A DNA stretch of 64,000 nt, from contig CAZHOR010000002.1 of NCBI GenBank assembly GCA_964534325.1, forward strand, positions 62,001-126,000, written 5' to 3'. This stretch comes from JdFR-22 sp964534325 (GTDB lineage: Archaea > Halobacteriota > Archaeoglobi > Archaeoglobales > Archaeoglobaceae). The position numbers and the translations under genes were made by a program. Below are positions 34,404 to 42,582 of the stretch, piece after piece; position 1 is the first letter of the stretch, and the number at the start of each line of letters is the position of its first letter. Under the pieces are notes generated by a model. That model worked only from the letters and a program-made list of their open reading frames with translations, ran no database searches and was not told where the DNA came from.

Positions 34404-34853
34404 CTACTCGTAAATCCAGGGATGGTCTATTCGGGTGTAATCAAAAATCTCCTCCTCACCGAAGAATAAATCGATCTCTCTCTCGGCAGATTGGAGTGAA
34501 TCGGAAGCGTGTACTATGTTTCTTCCAATGTCCAGACCAAAATCCCCTCTCATGGTTCCTGGTGATGCTTCAATGGGATTGGTAGCTCCTACAAGTGTTC
34601 TTACCACACCTACAGCGTTTTTTCCTTCGATGACCATGGAAATCACTGGCGAAGAGATAATGTAGTTGACCAGATCATTGTAAAATGGTTTTTCAGAGTG
34701 TTCGGCGTAATGCTCCTTAGCCAGTTCGTTGCTCACTTGCAGCATTTTCATACCCACGATCTTCAAACCCTTGATTTCCAGTCGATTGATCACTTCACCA
34801 ACGAGTCCTCTATGCACGCCATCAGGTTTTACCATGACAAAGGTTTTCTCCAT
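34404..34853 (-). CDS. ndk: Nucleoside diphosphate kinase
   Basis: 149 residues from the ATG at 34853 (an earlier in-frame start would overlap rpl24e). MEKTFVMVKPDGVHRGLVGEVINRLE, the KPFYNDLVNYIISSPVISMVIEG region and the active-site NIVHASDSLQSAEREIDLFF (catalytic His in IVHASDS) are diagnostic. It transfers the gamma phosphate between nucleotides. It is 2 nt after rpl24e. Confidence 0.95.
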   Translation of the reverse strand: MEKTFVMVKPDGVHRGLVGEVINRLEIKGLKIVGMKMLQVSNELAKEHYAEHSEKPFYNDLVNYIISSPVISMVIEGKNAVGVVRTLVGATNPIEASPGTMRGDFGLDIGRNIVHASDSLQSAEREIDLFFGEEEIFDYTRIDHPWIYE

Positions 34854-34855
34854 GA

Positions 34856-35032
34856 TTATCTCCCATAGTGCTTGGTCCACTTCAATTTCCTGGGACTCCT
34901 TCCCAGTTTGATCATGTTCTTTTCACACTTGGTAGAGCAAAAATTGAGAGCCTTACCAGATTTGCTCACGTATAATTTTCCCGTCCCCGGCTCTATTTCT
35001 TCACCACAGAAGGAACATACTTGCTTCTCCAT
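34856..35032 (-). CDS. rpl24e: Ribosomal protein eL24
   Basis: 58 residues. The zinc finger CSFCGEEIEPGTGKLYV...FCSTKCEKN gives four cysteines in the L24e spacing, followed by the basic RSPRKLKWTKHYGR tail. GGTGATAAC ends directly before the ATG. It is too short for many ORF filters. It sits between rps28e and ndk, as in most euryarchaeal genomes. Confidence 0.95.
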   Translation of the reverse strand: MEKQVCSFCGEEIEPGTGKLYVSKSGKALNFCSTKCEKNMIKLGRSPRKLKWTKHYGR

Positions 35033-35054
35033 GTTATCACCTTTCTTTGTTTTA

Positions 35055-35270
35055 TTACTTTACCATCAGTTTCTTGGCTTCTCTTGAGGTCTCTTTTATG
35101 GACAATACATCTCCCAGCTTGATGGGACCAAAAACGTTCCTGGTAATTATTCTTCCCTTATTTTGTCCACCCAGAACCCTCACTTTAACCTGGTTCGCTT
35201 CTCCATGCATCCCTGTTCTGCCTATAATTTCAATAACTTCGGCAGGCTGAACGCCTTCTTCTTCAGCCAT
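35055..35270 (-). CDS. rps28e: Ribosomal protein eS28
   Basis: 71 residues from the ATG at 35270 with GGTGAGAG 4-8 nt upstream; a GTG three codons earlier lies in the RBS itself. AEVIEIIGRTGMHGEANQVKVRVLGGQNKGRIITRNVFGPIKLGDVLSIKETSREAKKL matches archaeal S28e with the conserved GRTGM/GQ and NV-GP motifs. Confidence 0.95.
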   Translation of the reverse strand: MAEEEGVQPAEVIEIIGRTGMHGEANQVKVRVLGGQNKGRIITRNVFGPIKLGDVLSIKETSREAKKLMVK

Positions 35271-35291
35271 AACTCTCACCTACTATCCAAT

Positions 35292-35654
35292 TTACTTCTT
35301 CAACCCTTCCAGCTTCTTCACCAGCTGGTCAAGGTCTTTTTTGGCTTCGCCTTCATCTACTATTGCCACCGCTGAGCATTGAACCTGTAGCCCTGCTGAT
35401 ATACCCAGACTTTCTTTGGAATTCACGTACACATATGGCGCGTTCTTCTCCTCACATAGATATGGGATGTGGGCTACGACCTCCGGAGGTTCTACATCCG
35501 TGGCAACATAAACCAGCTTGGTAAAACCGGACTCTAATGCTTTCGTAGCTTCATTGGTCCCTTTCTTTATCTTCCCCGTTTCTCTTGCTTTTTCCAGTAC
35601 CGCTAAAGATTCATTTTGTAAATCTTCAGGAACTTCAAATCTTACATATGCCAT
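35292..35654 (-). CDS. rpl7ae: Ribosomal protein eL8/L7Ae (k-turn binding)
   Basis: 120 residues. KKGTNEATKALESGFTKLVYVATDVEPPEVVAHIPYLCEEKNAPYVYVNSKESLGISAGL is the L7Ae RNA-binding core (GTNEATKA and the VEP-LCEE loop). Besides 23S rRNA it is a core protein of C/D and H/ACA RNPs and RNase P. It heads the operon, with GAGGTGA 8 nt before the ATG and a leader of about 80-110 nt carrying two alternative hairpins. L7Ae autoregulation through its own 5' UTR is known in archaea. Confidence 0.96.
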   Translation of the reverse strand: MAYVRFEVPEDLQNESLAVLEKARETGKIKKGTNEATKALESGFTKLVYVATDVEPPEVVAHIPYLCEEKNAPYVYVNSKESLGISAGLQVQCSAVAIVDEGEAKKDLDQLVKKLEGLKK

Positions 35655-35997
35655 TCTTTAATCACCTCTTTCCTTTATCTGCCAGCTAAGCTGGCATACT
35701 CCTCCAGCTCATGGAAGAGAAGTCATCAATCATCGGTCTTTTAACCACATTCCACATGGTTTTTAAGTTTTTGGTGTTAAGGTGTTAAGGAAGGAAGAAT
35801 TGGTATTTATAAATAAGGTTTACTTCCTAAACTATGGGACCCATGAATCGAACCTTAGATGATTTAGCTCTGGCTCAATTATGCTTTGCTCACATCAGAG
35901 GCGGCGAAAAAATTTGATTGTTCAAGCTTATATAATTAGGTATGAGATAATAATTTAAATATGAATATGGATAACACGGGATAGAAGAGGTGTTAGT
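35655..35997. other. L7Ae operon leader and divergent promoter region
   Basis: 343 bp between divergent genes. On the minus strand, GCTGG (35708-35704), CCAGC (35694-35690) and GCTGG (35686-35682) allow two exclusive hairpins; the second is TGCCAGC-TTA-GCTGGCA, 7 bp. The TATA of the ribosomal operon is probably AACTTAAAAACC near 35765. On the plus strand TTTAAATATG near 35956 may serve the methyltransferase at 35998. A tRNA-like T-loop near 35850 did not hold up. Confidence 0.5.
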
Positions 35998-37020
35998 GTG
36001 GTCAATTATCTTAAGCTCCTGTACTCTGTTTTTCGTGATCCTTTTGTAGGTGCGCTGAGCAAAACAGTTAACGATTTTAAGCCCTTTATCAGACTGCAAT
36101 TCTTTCACGCTGCAATGAAAGTGGGCCTGTTCGAGGCTTTAAGCACGCCCAAATCCAGAGAAGAGCTGATGAACGAACTTGGTGTTAAAAGGGCTGAGAT
36201 ACTTGACGTACTGCTTGACCTGGGTATGTCCTTAAAGGAGATCTCCAAAGAGAATGAGCTTTATATGCTTTGTGGGAAACGGTCTCAGGTTTTGAGCTCT
36301 GAAGAAGGAGACCCTATTGCAGCTCTGATAGAGGAGTACGTTACCTTATATCCTTTAATCTACAACGACCTTGAGGAGGTTCTTGCAGGTGAACCCCTGA
36401 AGGATTATTTCGCAGGAAGCGAGAATCTGGTTGCCAAGTCTTCTAGGATTGCAGAGCCCTATCTGAAGGATTTCATCCAGAATATAATCAAGAAAAATAA
36501 TCCTGAAAGGATTCTGGATGTTGGCTGTGGTTCTGGAATATACCTCCGTCACGCTGCTAAAGCCAGTCCAGAGTTGAAAGGTGTGGGAATTGATTTGAAC
36601 GAAGAGGTGGTAAATGCTACCAGAGAGAACATGATAAAGTGGGGGTTAGAGGACAGATTCGAGATCTTGCAAGCTGACATCCGGAGTCCCGGCGCTCTGG
36701 GAAAATTCGATATGATAACACTTCTCAACAATATCTACTATTTTCCAGCTGACCAGCGTTCAGCCCTATTCAGTGGATTGCTTTCATACCTCAACCCTGG
36801 TGGAATATTAGTTATCGTTTCCAACATGCAGGGAAACACTCCCTTAAGCGTTGGATTCGACCTTATTTTAAGAGCCACCGCCAACTGTTACGCCTTACCT
36901 GACTTAGAAGAGACCATAAGTCAGCTTGAGGAAAGTGGTTATTGCGCCAAAAAGGAGAAGCTCATACCAGGACAACCTTTTTACGCCATAATTGCACGAA
37001 GAAGCGAAGATCAGGCATAG
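35998..37020 (+). CDS. SAM-dependent methyltransferase with winged-helix N-terminus
   Basis: 340 residues from a GTG with AGGTG 5 nt upstream. Residues ~35-110 look like the dimerisation/winged-helix part of O-methyltransferases (AAMKVGLFEALSTPKSREELMNELGVKRAEILDVLLDLG). The SAM domain has motif I ILDVGCGSGIYLRHA near residue 173, VGIDLNEEVV and ADIRSPGALGKFDMITLLNNIYYF. Similar proteins methylate quinones, hydroxyls or small molecules. It stands alone; the substrate is unknown. Confidence 0.8.
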   Translation: MVNYLKLLYSVFRDPFVGALSKTVNDFKPFIRLQFFHAAMKVGLFEALSTPKSREELMNELGVKRAEILDVLLDLGMSLKEISKENELYMLCGKRSQVLSSEEGDPIAALIEEYVTLYPLIYNDLEEVLAGEPLKDYFAGSENLVAKSSRIAEPYLKDFIQNIIKKNNPERILDVGCGSGIYLRHAAKASPELKGVGIDLNEEVVNATRENMIKWGLEDRFEILQADIRSPGALGKFDMITLLNNIYYFPADQRSALFSGLLSYLNPGGILVIVSNMQGNTPLSVGFDLILRATANCYALPDLEETISQLEESGYCAKKEKLIPGQPFYAIIARRSEDQA

Positions 37021-37086
37021 AACGAACAAGGGTTCTTAGCTTGAACAGATCTTCCATGGTAGATCTCATTTCTTAGCTCATCAAAC

Positions 37087-37148
37087 TATTGTGAATATAA
37101 ATCCAAAATCCAAAAAACTTATTAAGTATTGTGAATATATATTCAAAA
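37087..37148 (+). repeat. Pair of 22-bp direct repeats before the DUF134 gene
   Basis: TATTGTGAATATA...CAAAA occurs at 37087-37108 and 37127-37148, identical in 20 of 22 positions, with a 40-bp period (about four helical turns). The second copy ends at the GTG of the DUF134 regulator. They look like operator sites, possibly for that protein. Confidence 0.6.
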
Positions 37149-37149
37149 C

Positions 37150-37584
37150 GTGCCGAGAAGAAAAAAGTGTAGATGGGTAAATGCAGAACTATCACCAACA
37201 AAAGGTGGAGAAATAGAGTTAATGGCAGACGAACTGGAAGCCATTCGCCTCACAGACGTTGAAGAGATCAGCCAGACGGAAGCAGCCAAGATCATGGGAA
37301 TTTCTCAACCAACACTACACAGAGTACTCAAGGAAGGCAGAAAGAAGTTGGGGATAGCTGTTCTGGAGAACAGGGAAGTAAGGGTCACGGGAGCCAAACA
37401 TACAATGAGGAGATTCAAATGTTCCGATTGCGGTCAGGAATGGAGTGAGCCCTACGGAACAGGAAAGCCCGGCTGCCCCCATTGTGAGAGCATGAACACG
37501 GCAAGAGTTGACAAAGGTCAAGAGAGAAGAGGCAAAGATATAGGCAGAGGAGCTGGCATGAGGAGACGTAGAGGAGATGGATGA
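37150..37584 (+). CDS. DUF134/UPF0251 DNA-binding protein with zinc ribbon
   Basis: 144 residues from GTG. MPRRKKCRWVNAELSPTKGG and ELEAIRLTDVEEISQTEAAKIMGISQPTLHRVLKEGRKKLG are the DUF134 sigma-70-r4-like helix-turn-helix. After it is a zinc ribbon with CSDCGQEW...CPHC and a Gly/Arg-rich tail (DIGRGAGMRRRRGDG). Two direct repeats lie just upstream and could be its own operators. No TATA other than the AT tract overlapping the second repeat was found. Confidence 0.85.
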   Translation: MPRRKKCRWVNAELSPTKGGEIELMADELEAIRLTDVEEISQTEAAKIMGISQPTLHRVLKEGRKKLGIAVLENREVRVTGAKHTMRRFKCSDCGQEWSEPYGTGKPGCPHCESMNTARVDKGQERRGKDIGRGAGMRRRRGDG

Positions 37585-37661
37585 AGTTATTAATAAGTTT
37601 ATAAACAGTAAAAAAAGTACTTGATGCAAGCCAATAAGCAAAGCAATTGCTGAGGAATTCC

Positions 37662-37985
37662 ATGATAAAGAGAAAAAAGAGTCTGGAAAAGAATATCGCC
37701 TACGAAAGGATCGGAGCCCTCATCAAAAGGGCAAGAAATTACATGTACAAGGACTACACGCTGTCAAGAAGATACATATCCCTGGCGAAGAGGATATCAG
37801 AGCGCTACAGAATAAAGATCTCCAAAGAGAACAGGATGATTTTCTGCAAAAAATGTCTTTACCCTTACAGGTCAGATAAATACAGGGTAAGGGTCAACAA
37901 GTCAAGAGCCATAATAACCTGCCTAAACTGCGGAGAAGAAAGAAGAGTGCCTATAAGGCCCTTAAAGCCCCACAAAACAGAATAA
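37662..37985 (+). CDS. rnp4: Ribonuclease P protein component 4 (Rpp21/Rpr2)
   Basis: 107 residues from the ATG at 37662 with TGAGGAA 6 nt upstream. ERIGALIKRARNYMYKDYTLSRRYISLAKRISERYRIKI is the helical N-terminus; the zinc site is CKKC...CLNCG. This matches archaeal RNase P subunit Rnp4, which pairs with Rnp1 to aid pre-tRNA 5' cleavage. Confidence 0.92.
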   Translation: MIKRKKSLEKNIAYERIGALIKRARNYMYKDYTLSRRYISLAKRISERYRIKISKENRMIFCKKCLYPYRSDKYRVRVNKSRAIITCLNCGEERRVPIRPLKPHKTE

Positions 37986-38023
37986 AAGATTGGTGGATTA
38001 TTCCCAAATAAGCCTGTTCTAAA

Positions 38024-39067
38024 TTATCCTCTTTTTCTTATCAGGAACAGTCCGGCGGTTAATGCTGTCACTGCTAGCACTGCTTCAAAACCTGTTGTGA
38101 TTGCTGTTGTTGAGGAATTGACTTTGAGGGTCGTTTCATCGTTGGCTTTCAGGGAGCCAGCGTTGATAGTGAGGTTGACAGTGTAGTTGAGAGGTGGAAT
38201 ATTTTCAGGCAAAGTAACAGGTACCTCTTTCTCTATGGGAGGGGACTTTAAAGGCTCTACGGATTGGAGATCAAATGATTTTCGGAATCCTGCTGCCGAA
38301 AGAGTGCCGCAGAACCTTAAATCACTTCTCCAGTCTGTGGGAGTCCAGTTGATGGTGACAGTATAGTTAATGGTATCTCCGGGTCTAGCTTCAGCATAAG
38401 ACGGCTCAATAGAGAGAGTGAGATCACTTATGTTATTTATTTCTACGTGACCTTTTTGGGTTGATGAAAAGTGACTTGCTTCACTATTTCCCCTACCTGC
38501 ATCTTCAGTTGAGTTATCCAGTTCTTCTACCGCCACAAGCTGCACTGGAGGTAGAATGCCCTTCTCCGCATGAGAGACGTCCAAGCTCAGTATAGTCAGC
38601 TTTTCCGAGTATGTTGAAGGTAAATACCCCGATACCTCGATCTTTATTTCTTCTACCCCGCCTGAGTCCGGGATTGCGAAGCTGAGGTGCAACCCATTTC
38701 CAAATCGTTCGTATATGTCAGAGGGTGCTGGATGAGTTTCCGTTTCACCCGAAGTGTAGGTAACCGTTGCAGATACGTTCGACTGCTCTAAAGTGGTGTA
38801 CACGTCATAATACCTGGATATCCCACAGTTTCCATCGATCCCATAGCTGGAGCTATCCGATGCCGAACCCGATGCCGAGGGATAAATGTGGTACGTCAAA
38901 TCCATCTGCTCGCCAGGAGCATATGGTGCAGAGTCGGATACTCCTGCAACTTTATAGTCAACGTCACCTGCTGAAAGACGACCAACTTCGCAATCCGCGG
39001 AAACCGGCAACATGAACGTTGTGATAGCCAAAATTATGGTTGTCAAAACCAAAAATCCTCTTTTCAT
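38024..39067 (-). CDS. Secreted surface protein next to cytochromes, PGF-like tail
   Basis: 347 residues, AGGAG 6 nt before the ATG. Signal peptide MKRGFLVLTTIILAITTFMLPVSA, then two beta-rich domains; the second (SLTLSIEPSYAEARPGDTINYTVTINW) resembles surface IG-like/CARDB domains. The end TTGFEAVLAVTALTAGLFLIRKRG resembles a PGF-CTERM tail with Thr replacing Pro. It follows the tetraheme cytochrome at 39106 by 38 nt in the same direction and would be part of the same surface assembly. Confidence 0.7.
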   Translation of the reverse strand: MKRGFLVLTTIILAITTFMLPVSADCEVGRLSAGDVDYKVAGVSDSAPYAPGEQMDLTYHIYPSASGSASDSSSYGIDGNCGISRYYDVYTTLEQSNVSATVTYTSGETETHPAPSDIYERFGNGLHLSFAIPDSGGVEEIKIEVSGYLPSTYSEKLTILSLDVSHAEKGILPPVQLVAVEELDNSTEDAGRGNSEASHFSSTQKGHVEINNISDLTLSIEPSYAEARPGDTINYTVTINWTPTDWRSDLRFCGTLSAAGFRKSFDLQSVEPLKSPPIEKEVPVTLPENIPPLNYTVNLTINAGSLKANDETTLKVNSSTTAITTGFEAVLAVTALTAGLFLIRKRG

Positions 39068-39105
39068 ATTATGAACTCCTGAAAAGTATTATTCCTTATC
39101 ATTTA

Positions 39106-39756
39106 CTACCTCAAGTTGTCTTTATACGGTTCCGTCCTGTTCTTGTCGATGTATGCCGTACGGTTAACGATATAATGCGATTCACTGCCTTCAGCGCCGA
39201 AGTCCTCTGTAGCATTCCATAATCCTTCACCAGCTGTCCAGGGGTCGCTCCTATCTGCATCAGCGTTTGCAGTATAACCGAAGGTCATATGGGTTTTCCA
39301 GGTGAAGTTTATCTCCACTTGAACGTGTGTATGGCAGGCAACACACGCCTCTGTACCGTTTGTCATGAGGCTCTCATTTTCAGCTGACTCCACAAAAGCC
39401 TTGTGGGGGTCGTTTTCGAAGGCGTTAGCTTCTACTTGATGGCAATAATCACACGGGACAAGCGCTGCTGCGTGATAGCCTTCTCCCTGATTAACGTCAC
39501 CCGGATATAGTGGTTCAACTTGATGACAGAACACACAAGCTTCCCAGATAGGCTTAACATCGCCAGGAGGATGGTGGTTCATAGGGCTCTTGAACTCCTC
39601 TGCCACATCTGCATGACACTTCTGGCACGGTATGGCCTCCTTCTGATACCACACGTGCTGGCCAGCGAACAGCGTTACTGTTGAAGGCAGCACCAGAATG
39701 TGTATGGCCAAAACTGCTATAAATATTACAGTTATCTTATAAGCTCTTCTCTCCAT
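39106..39756 (-). CDS. Tetraheme cytochrome c, membrane-anchored
   Basis: 216 residues, GGAGG 5 nt before ATG. An N-terminal helix (ITVIFIAVLAIHILVLPSTVTLFAGQH) is followed by four CxxCH heme sites: CQKCH, CVFCH, CDYCH, CVACH. The AGQH histidine and others (HPPGD, NHH) can be distal ligands. The C-terminal region (INFTWKTHMTFGY) is a shorter version of the module shared by the three cytochromes upstream. It would carry electrons at or outside the membrane. Confidence 0.9.
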   Translation of the reverse strand: MERRAYKITVIFIAVLAIHILVLPSTVTLFAGQHVWYQKEAIPCQKCHADVAEEFKSPMNHHPPGDVKPIWEACVFCHQVEPLYPGDVNQGEGYHAAALVPCDYCHQVEANAFENDPHKAFVESAENESLMTNGTEACVACHTHVQVEINFTWKTHMTFGYTANADADRSDPWTAGEGLWNATEDFGAEGSESHYIVNRTAYIDKNRTEPYKDNLR

Positions 39757-39836
39757 GCGTCCTCCTGAAAACCAACATCAAATGAGTGAACAGCTCTACA
39801 GAAGTTGAATCTAAGAGTCTAAAGGCCATCATTGTA

Positions 39837-40883
39837 TCAGTCGTAAACATGGTCTATGGTCCCCGGCCACTCGTTCCACATGGTCGAGTTTCCAAATCCA
39901 GTGGTGTTACCCCAGCTAGTGGCATTAGCAGTACCATTATAATCCCAGTTAGCCACAGTCCAGTTATGCGTGCCTGAAGAAGTCACAACCGGTTTCTGCA
40001 GACCAATATCGAACTCCAGACTTCTAGCGTGGGACCAGTTGATCTTCACCGCGATCCCGGTGTGACATGCTATGCAAGCCTCGTTATCTTCTTGTAAAAT
40101 ATCTGTGTCTCTTGATCTATCTACAAAGGCTTTATGAGCAGCCATACCGCCAGTATCCCAGCCATAAGCTCCTGATTGATTGAAGTAAGTTATTCCAAAA
40201 CCGGTAGCGGGAGGGACATGATATACTGAGTAGCTTTCATAATTGCCTAATGACCCTCCGGGTTCCAGATTACAGTGACAGCGCTTGCAGTGGCCATCCG
40301 GGATACCATTTTCTAATCCAGCGATTTCAATATCATGTTCAGGGAACTCATCCGGTTCACCAGGGTCGTCATGGCAACCTCCACCTACGCAACTATCCTG
40401 ATCGTTGCAGTACTCCTCATGCTCAGCAGATCCATCAAACCGTGCTTCTCCCCAGTTGGGGTCCCAGCTCTCTTTGGTGGTATACACTTCTTTTTGACCT
40501 CTATGGCAGGCTATGCATGAAACTGTGCTGGCAGCGTGTGCCTCTTCTCCTGGTATAACCGACGTTCCTTCTACACTGGCGTGCTGATTGTCTGTGTAAT
40601 ACCATGTATGGCAATAAAAACACGGGAAATTCCCCATAGATTGGTGGCCACCAGGTGAATGCTTGGCGGAATCTATATACGTTTCACCGCTATGCGGACC
40701 TACATGGGTGTCCATTTCCGCATAAATGTCCGCATGACATTTTTTGCATGGAATGTCGCTTCCAGAACCCTCTAGGTTGTACCAGTAATGTTGGCCCGCG
40801 AACAGCGATACAGTGGAAGGCAAAACCAAGAAGCCTATAGCTACCAATGCTAAAAAAATGATCAATAGTTTGGGTGTTCTCAT
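39837..40883 (-). CDS. Hexaheme cytochrome c, membrane-anchored
   Basis: 348 residues. N-terminal helix with LPSTVSLFAGQHYWYN. Heme sites: CKKCH, CFYCH, CIACH, CKRCH and CIACH, plus a CX4CH site (CVGGGCH), giving six. The last ~70 residues (KINWSHARSLEFDIGLQKPVVTSSGTHNWTV...) are the common C-terminal module; its DNA is nearly identical to that of the next gene. The ATG lies 3 nt after the preceding cytochrome's stop, so translation is coupled. Confidence 0.9.
   Translation of the reverse strand: MRTPKLLIIFLALVAIGFLVLPSTVSLFAGQHYWYNLEGSGSDIPCKKCHADIYAEMDTHVGPHSGETYIDSAKHSPGGHQSMGNFPCFYCHTWYYTDNQHASVEGTSVIPGEEAHAASTVSCIACHRGQKEVYTTKESWDPNWGEARFDGSAEHEEYCNDQDSCVGGGCHDDPGEPDEFPEHDIEIAGLENGIPDGHCKRCHCNLEPGGSLGNYESYSVYHVPPATGFGITYFNQSGAYGWDTGGMAAHKAFVDRSRDTDILQEDNEACIACHTGIAVKINWSHARSLEFDIGLQKPVVTSSGTHNWTVANWDYNGTANATSWGNTTGFGNSTMWNEWPGTIDHVYD
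39886..40048 (-). repeat. Shared cytochrome module DNA, copy A
   Basis: Positions 39886-40033 are identical to 40936-41083, and after one mismatch the match continues to 40048/41098. The repeat encodes the C-terminal module of two adjacent cytochromes and points to recent gene conversion or duplication. Confidence 0.85.
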
Positions 40884-40886
40884 GCG

Positions 40887-41744
40887 CTACTCGTAAATAT
40901 CTCCTACATCCCCTGGCCATTCGTTCCACGTTGATGAGTTTCCAAATCCAGTGGTGTTACCCCAGCTAGTGGCATTAGCAGTACCATTATAATCCCAGTT
41001 AGCCACAGTCCAGTTATGCGTGCCTGAAGAAGTCACAACCGGTTTCTGCAGACCAATATCGAACTCCAGACTTCTAGCGTGGGTCCAGTTGATCTTCAGG
41101 GCTATTCCAGTATGGCAGGCTATGCACGCTTCGTTCGAATCCACCATCTGGTCATTGTTGGTGGCTTCTACCACGAATTTCATGTGAGCTGCCATGCTCC
41201 CAGTATCACCAGAAGCGTTGGTCAAACCAAATCCACCTGCATACGGTATGTCTGGTTGGTCACCATCATTCCTATATGGCTCGCTGCCATGACACTTACC
41301 GCAATCGGAATAAGATTCAAAGTAATCGCCGTAAGCATGCGTCTCAGTACCTTCGGTAACGATGTTGTCGAATTCTTCACCATTTATGGTTTTATGGCAA
41401 TCCATACAGGCAATTGTTGATGCTGCATGAGCGTATTTACCTGGTGTTACCGTAGTACCGTCATCTGTAGCGTACTGGTAATCTGCATACCTCACTCTGT
41501 GGCAGAACTCGCAGTCCATTCTTCCATAGCCCGTCTCACCAGTGTGGGGCCCTGAGATCAGATTCATCTCATCAGCTATATCAGCATGACATTTCTCACA
41601 CGGCATTTCTGTAGATATTTTTTCTCCCCCAGTCAAGTCATACCAGTAGTGCTGACCAGCGAACAGCGTTACAGTTGACGGCAGTACAAGGAAGCCGATA
41701 GCTACCAGTGCTAAAAAAATAAGAAGAATTTTGGATGTCTTCAT
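40887..41744 (-). CDS. Pentaheme cytochrome c, membrane-anchored
   Basis: 285 residues. N-terminal helix and LPSTVTLFAGQHYWYDLTGG, then CEKCH, CEFCH, CMDCH, CGKCH and CIACH. The C-terminal module (KINWTHARSLEFDIGLQKP, then Trp/Asn/Gly-rich tail) follows the last heme directly. It is the middle gene of a four-cytochrome operon and 3 nt before the next gene. Confidence 0.9.
   Translation of the reverse strand: MKTSKILLIFLALVAIGFLVLPSTVTLFAGQHYWYDLTGGEKISTEMPCEKCHADIADEMNLISGPHTGETGYGRMDCEFCHRVRYADYQYATDDGTTVTPGKYAHAASTIACMDCHKTINGEEFDNIVTEGTETHAYGDYFESYSDCGKCHGSEPYRNDGDQPDIPYAGGFGLTNASGDTGSMAAHMKFVVEATNNDQMVDSNEACIACHTGIALKINWTHARSLEFDIGLQKPVVTSSGTHNWTVANWDYNGTANATSWGNTTGFGNSSTWNEWPGDVGDIYE
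40936..41098 (-). repeat. Shared cytochrome module DNA, copy B
   Basis: Counterpart of 39886-40048 at an offset of 1050 bp, differing at one position in the matched stretch. A third, more diverged copy of the module ends the gene at 41764. Confidence 0.85.
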
Positions 41745-41763
41745 TGTTATAGCTTTTTATTGT

Positions 41764-42582
41764 TCAGCTTCCGTATTCGTAGTCTACACCGGTCACATTA
41801 CCTGGCCACTCACTATAGTAGCTTGAACCTCCAAATCCGGTGGTGTTACCCCAGCTGGTAGCGTTGGCAGTTCCATTATAGTCCCAGTTGTTGACTGTCC
41901 AGTTATGTGTACCAGATTCAGTCGTAACTGGTTTCTGCAGGCCTACATCGAATTCCAGGCTCCTTGCATGAGTCCAGTTGATCTTTACAGCAGTATGTGT
42001 GTGACAGGCTACACAAGCTTCATTTGAGTCCTGAAGTACGTCATATTCAATCGCTCTGGCAACAAATGCATTGTGAGCTGCATAAGTGCCTTTGTGGTCT
42101 GCATCTGTATAGCTATATGGAGAAGTTACTCCATATCCACTCAGATTGAAACCTCCAGCATAATAACCAGCATACTGTCCCTGTGAAACTCCTGGTGTGC
42201 TATTGGGTGTGGCCTGATGGCAGAGCATACAGGCGACTACACTTGCCGCATGAGCCTCGTCACCTGCCGTATAATTGGTGGACACCTCATGAACCGTGGC
42301 ATATGTTATAGTGTTGTTGCTTCTATGGCAAGCCTCACAGTCCCCCTGATCTGCACCGTCAGGATCTTCTCCCCAGCTTATATGGAAGTTCGATTGATCC
42401 AATTCTTCAAAAACATCTGCGTGGCACTTTTGGCATGGAATTTCATTGGATCCAACCTCTCCGGTTAGATTATACCAGTAGTGCTGACCTGCAAACAGCG
42501 TTACAGTTGACGGCAGTACCAGTATACCAATGGCCAATAGTGCAACTAGTAATACTACTATTCTTCCCCCATTCCCGTTCAC
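41764..42582 (-). CDS. Tetraheme cytochrome c, membrane-anchored, first in operon
   Basis: 272 residues from a GTG with GGAGG 8 nt upstream. N-terminal helix (IVVLLVALLAIGILVLPSTVTLFAGQHYWYN), four hemes: CQKCH, CEACH, CMLCH, CVACH, and the C-terminal module (KINWTHARSLEFDVGLQKPVTTESGTHNWTV). It leads the operon 42582-38024; its promoter region contains TTTAAATAG at about 42625-42635 and a GCATGC palindrome just upstream at 42649. Confidence 0.9.
   Translation of the reverse strand: MNGNGGRIVVLLVALLAIGILVLPSTVTLFAGQHYWYNLTGEVGSNEIPCQKCHADVFEELDQSNFHISWGEDPDGADQGDCEACHRSNNTITYATVHEVSTNYTAGDEAHAASVVACMLCHQATPNSTPGVSQGQYAGYYAGGFNLSGYGVTSPYSYTDADHKGTYAAHNAFVARAIEYDVLQDSNEACVACHTHTAVKINWTHARSLEFDVGLQKPVTTESGTHNWTVNNWDYNGTANATSWGNTTGFGGSSYYSEWPGNVTGVDYEYGS

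Noticed and set aside
35655..35720. Canonical k-turn in the L7Ae leader
   Set aside because: The internal loop between GCTGG and CCAGC lacks the tandem G-A pairs of a k-turn; only the alternative hairpins remain.
35830..35920. tRNA-like T-loop (GGTTCGATTC on the minus strand) beside ATGGG-A-CCCAT
   Set aside because: The T-stem does not close beyond two pairs and there is no matching acceptor or D-arm, so no cloverleaf forms.
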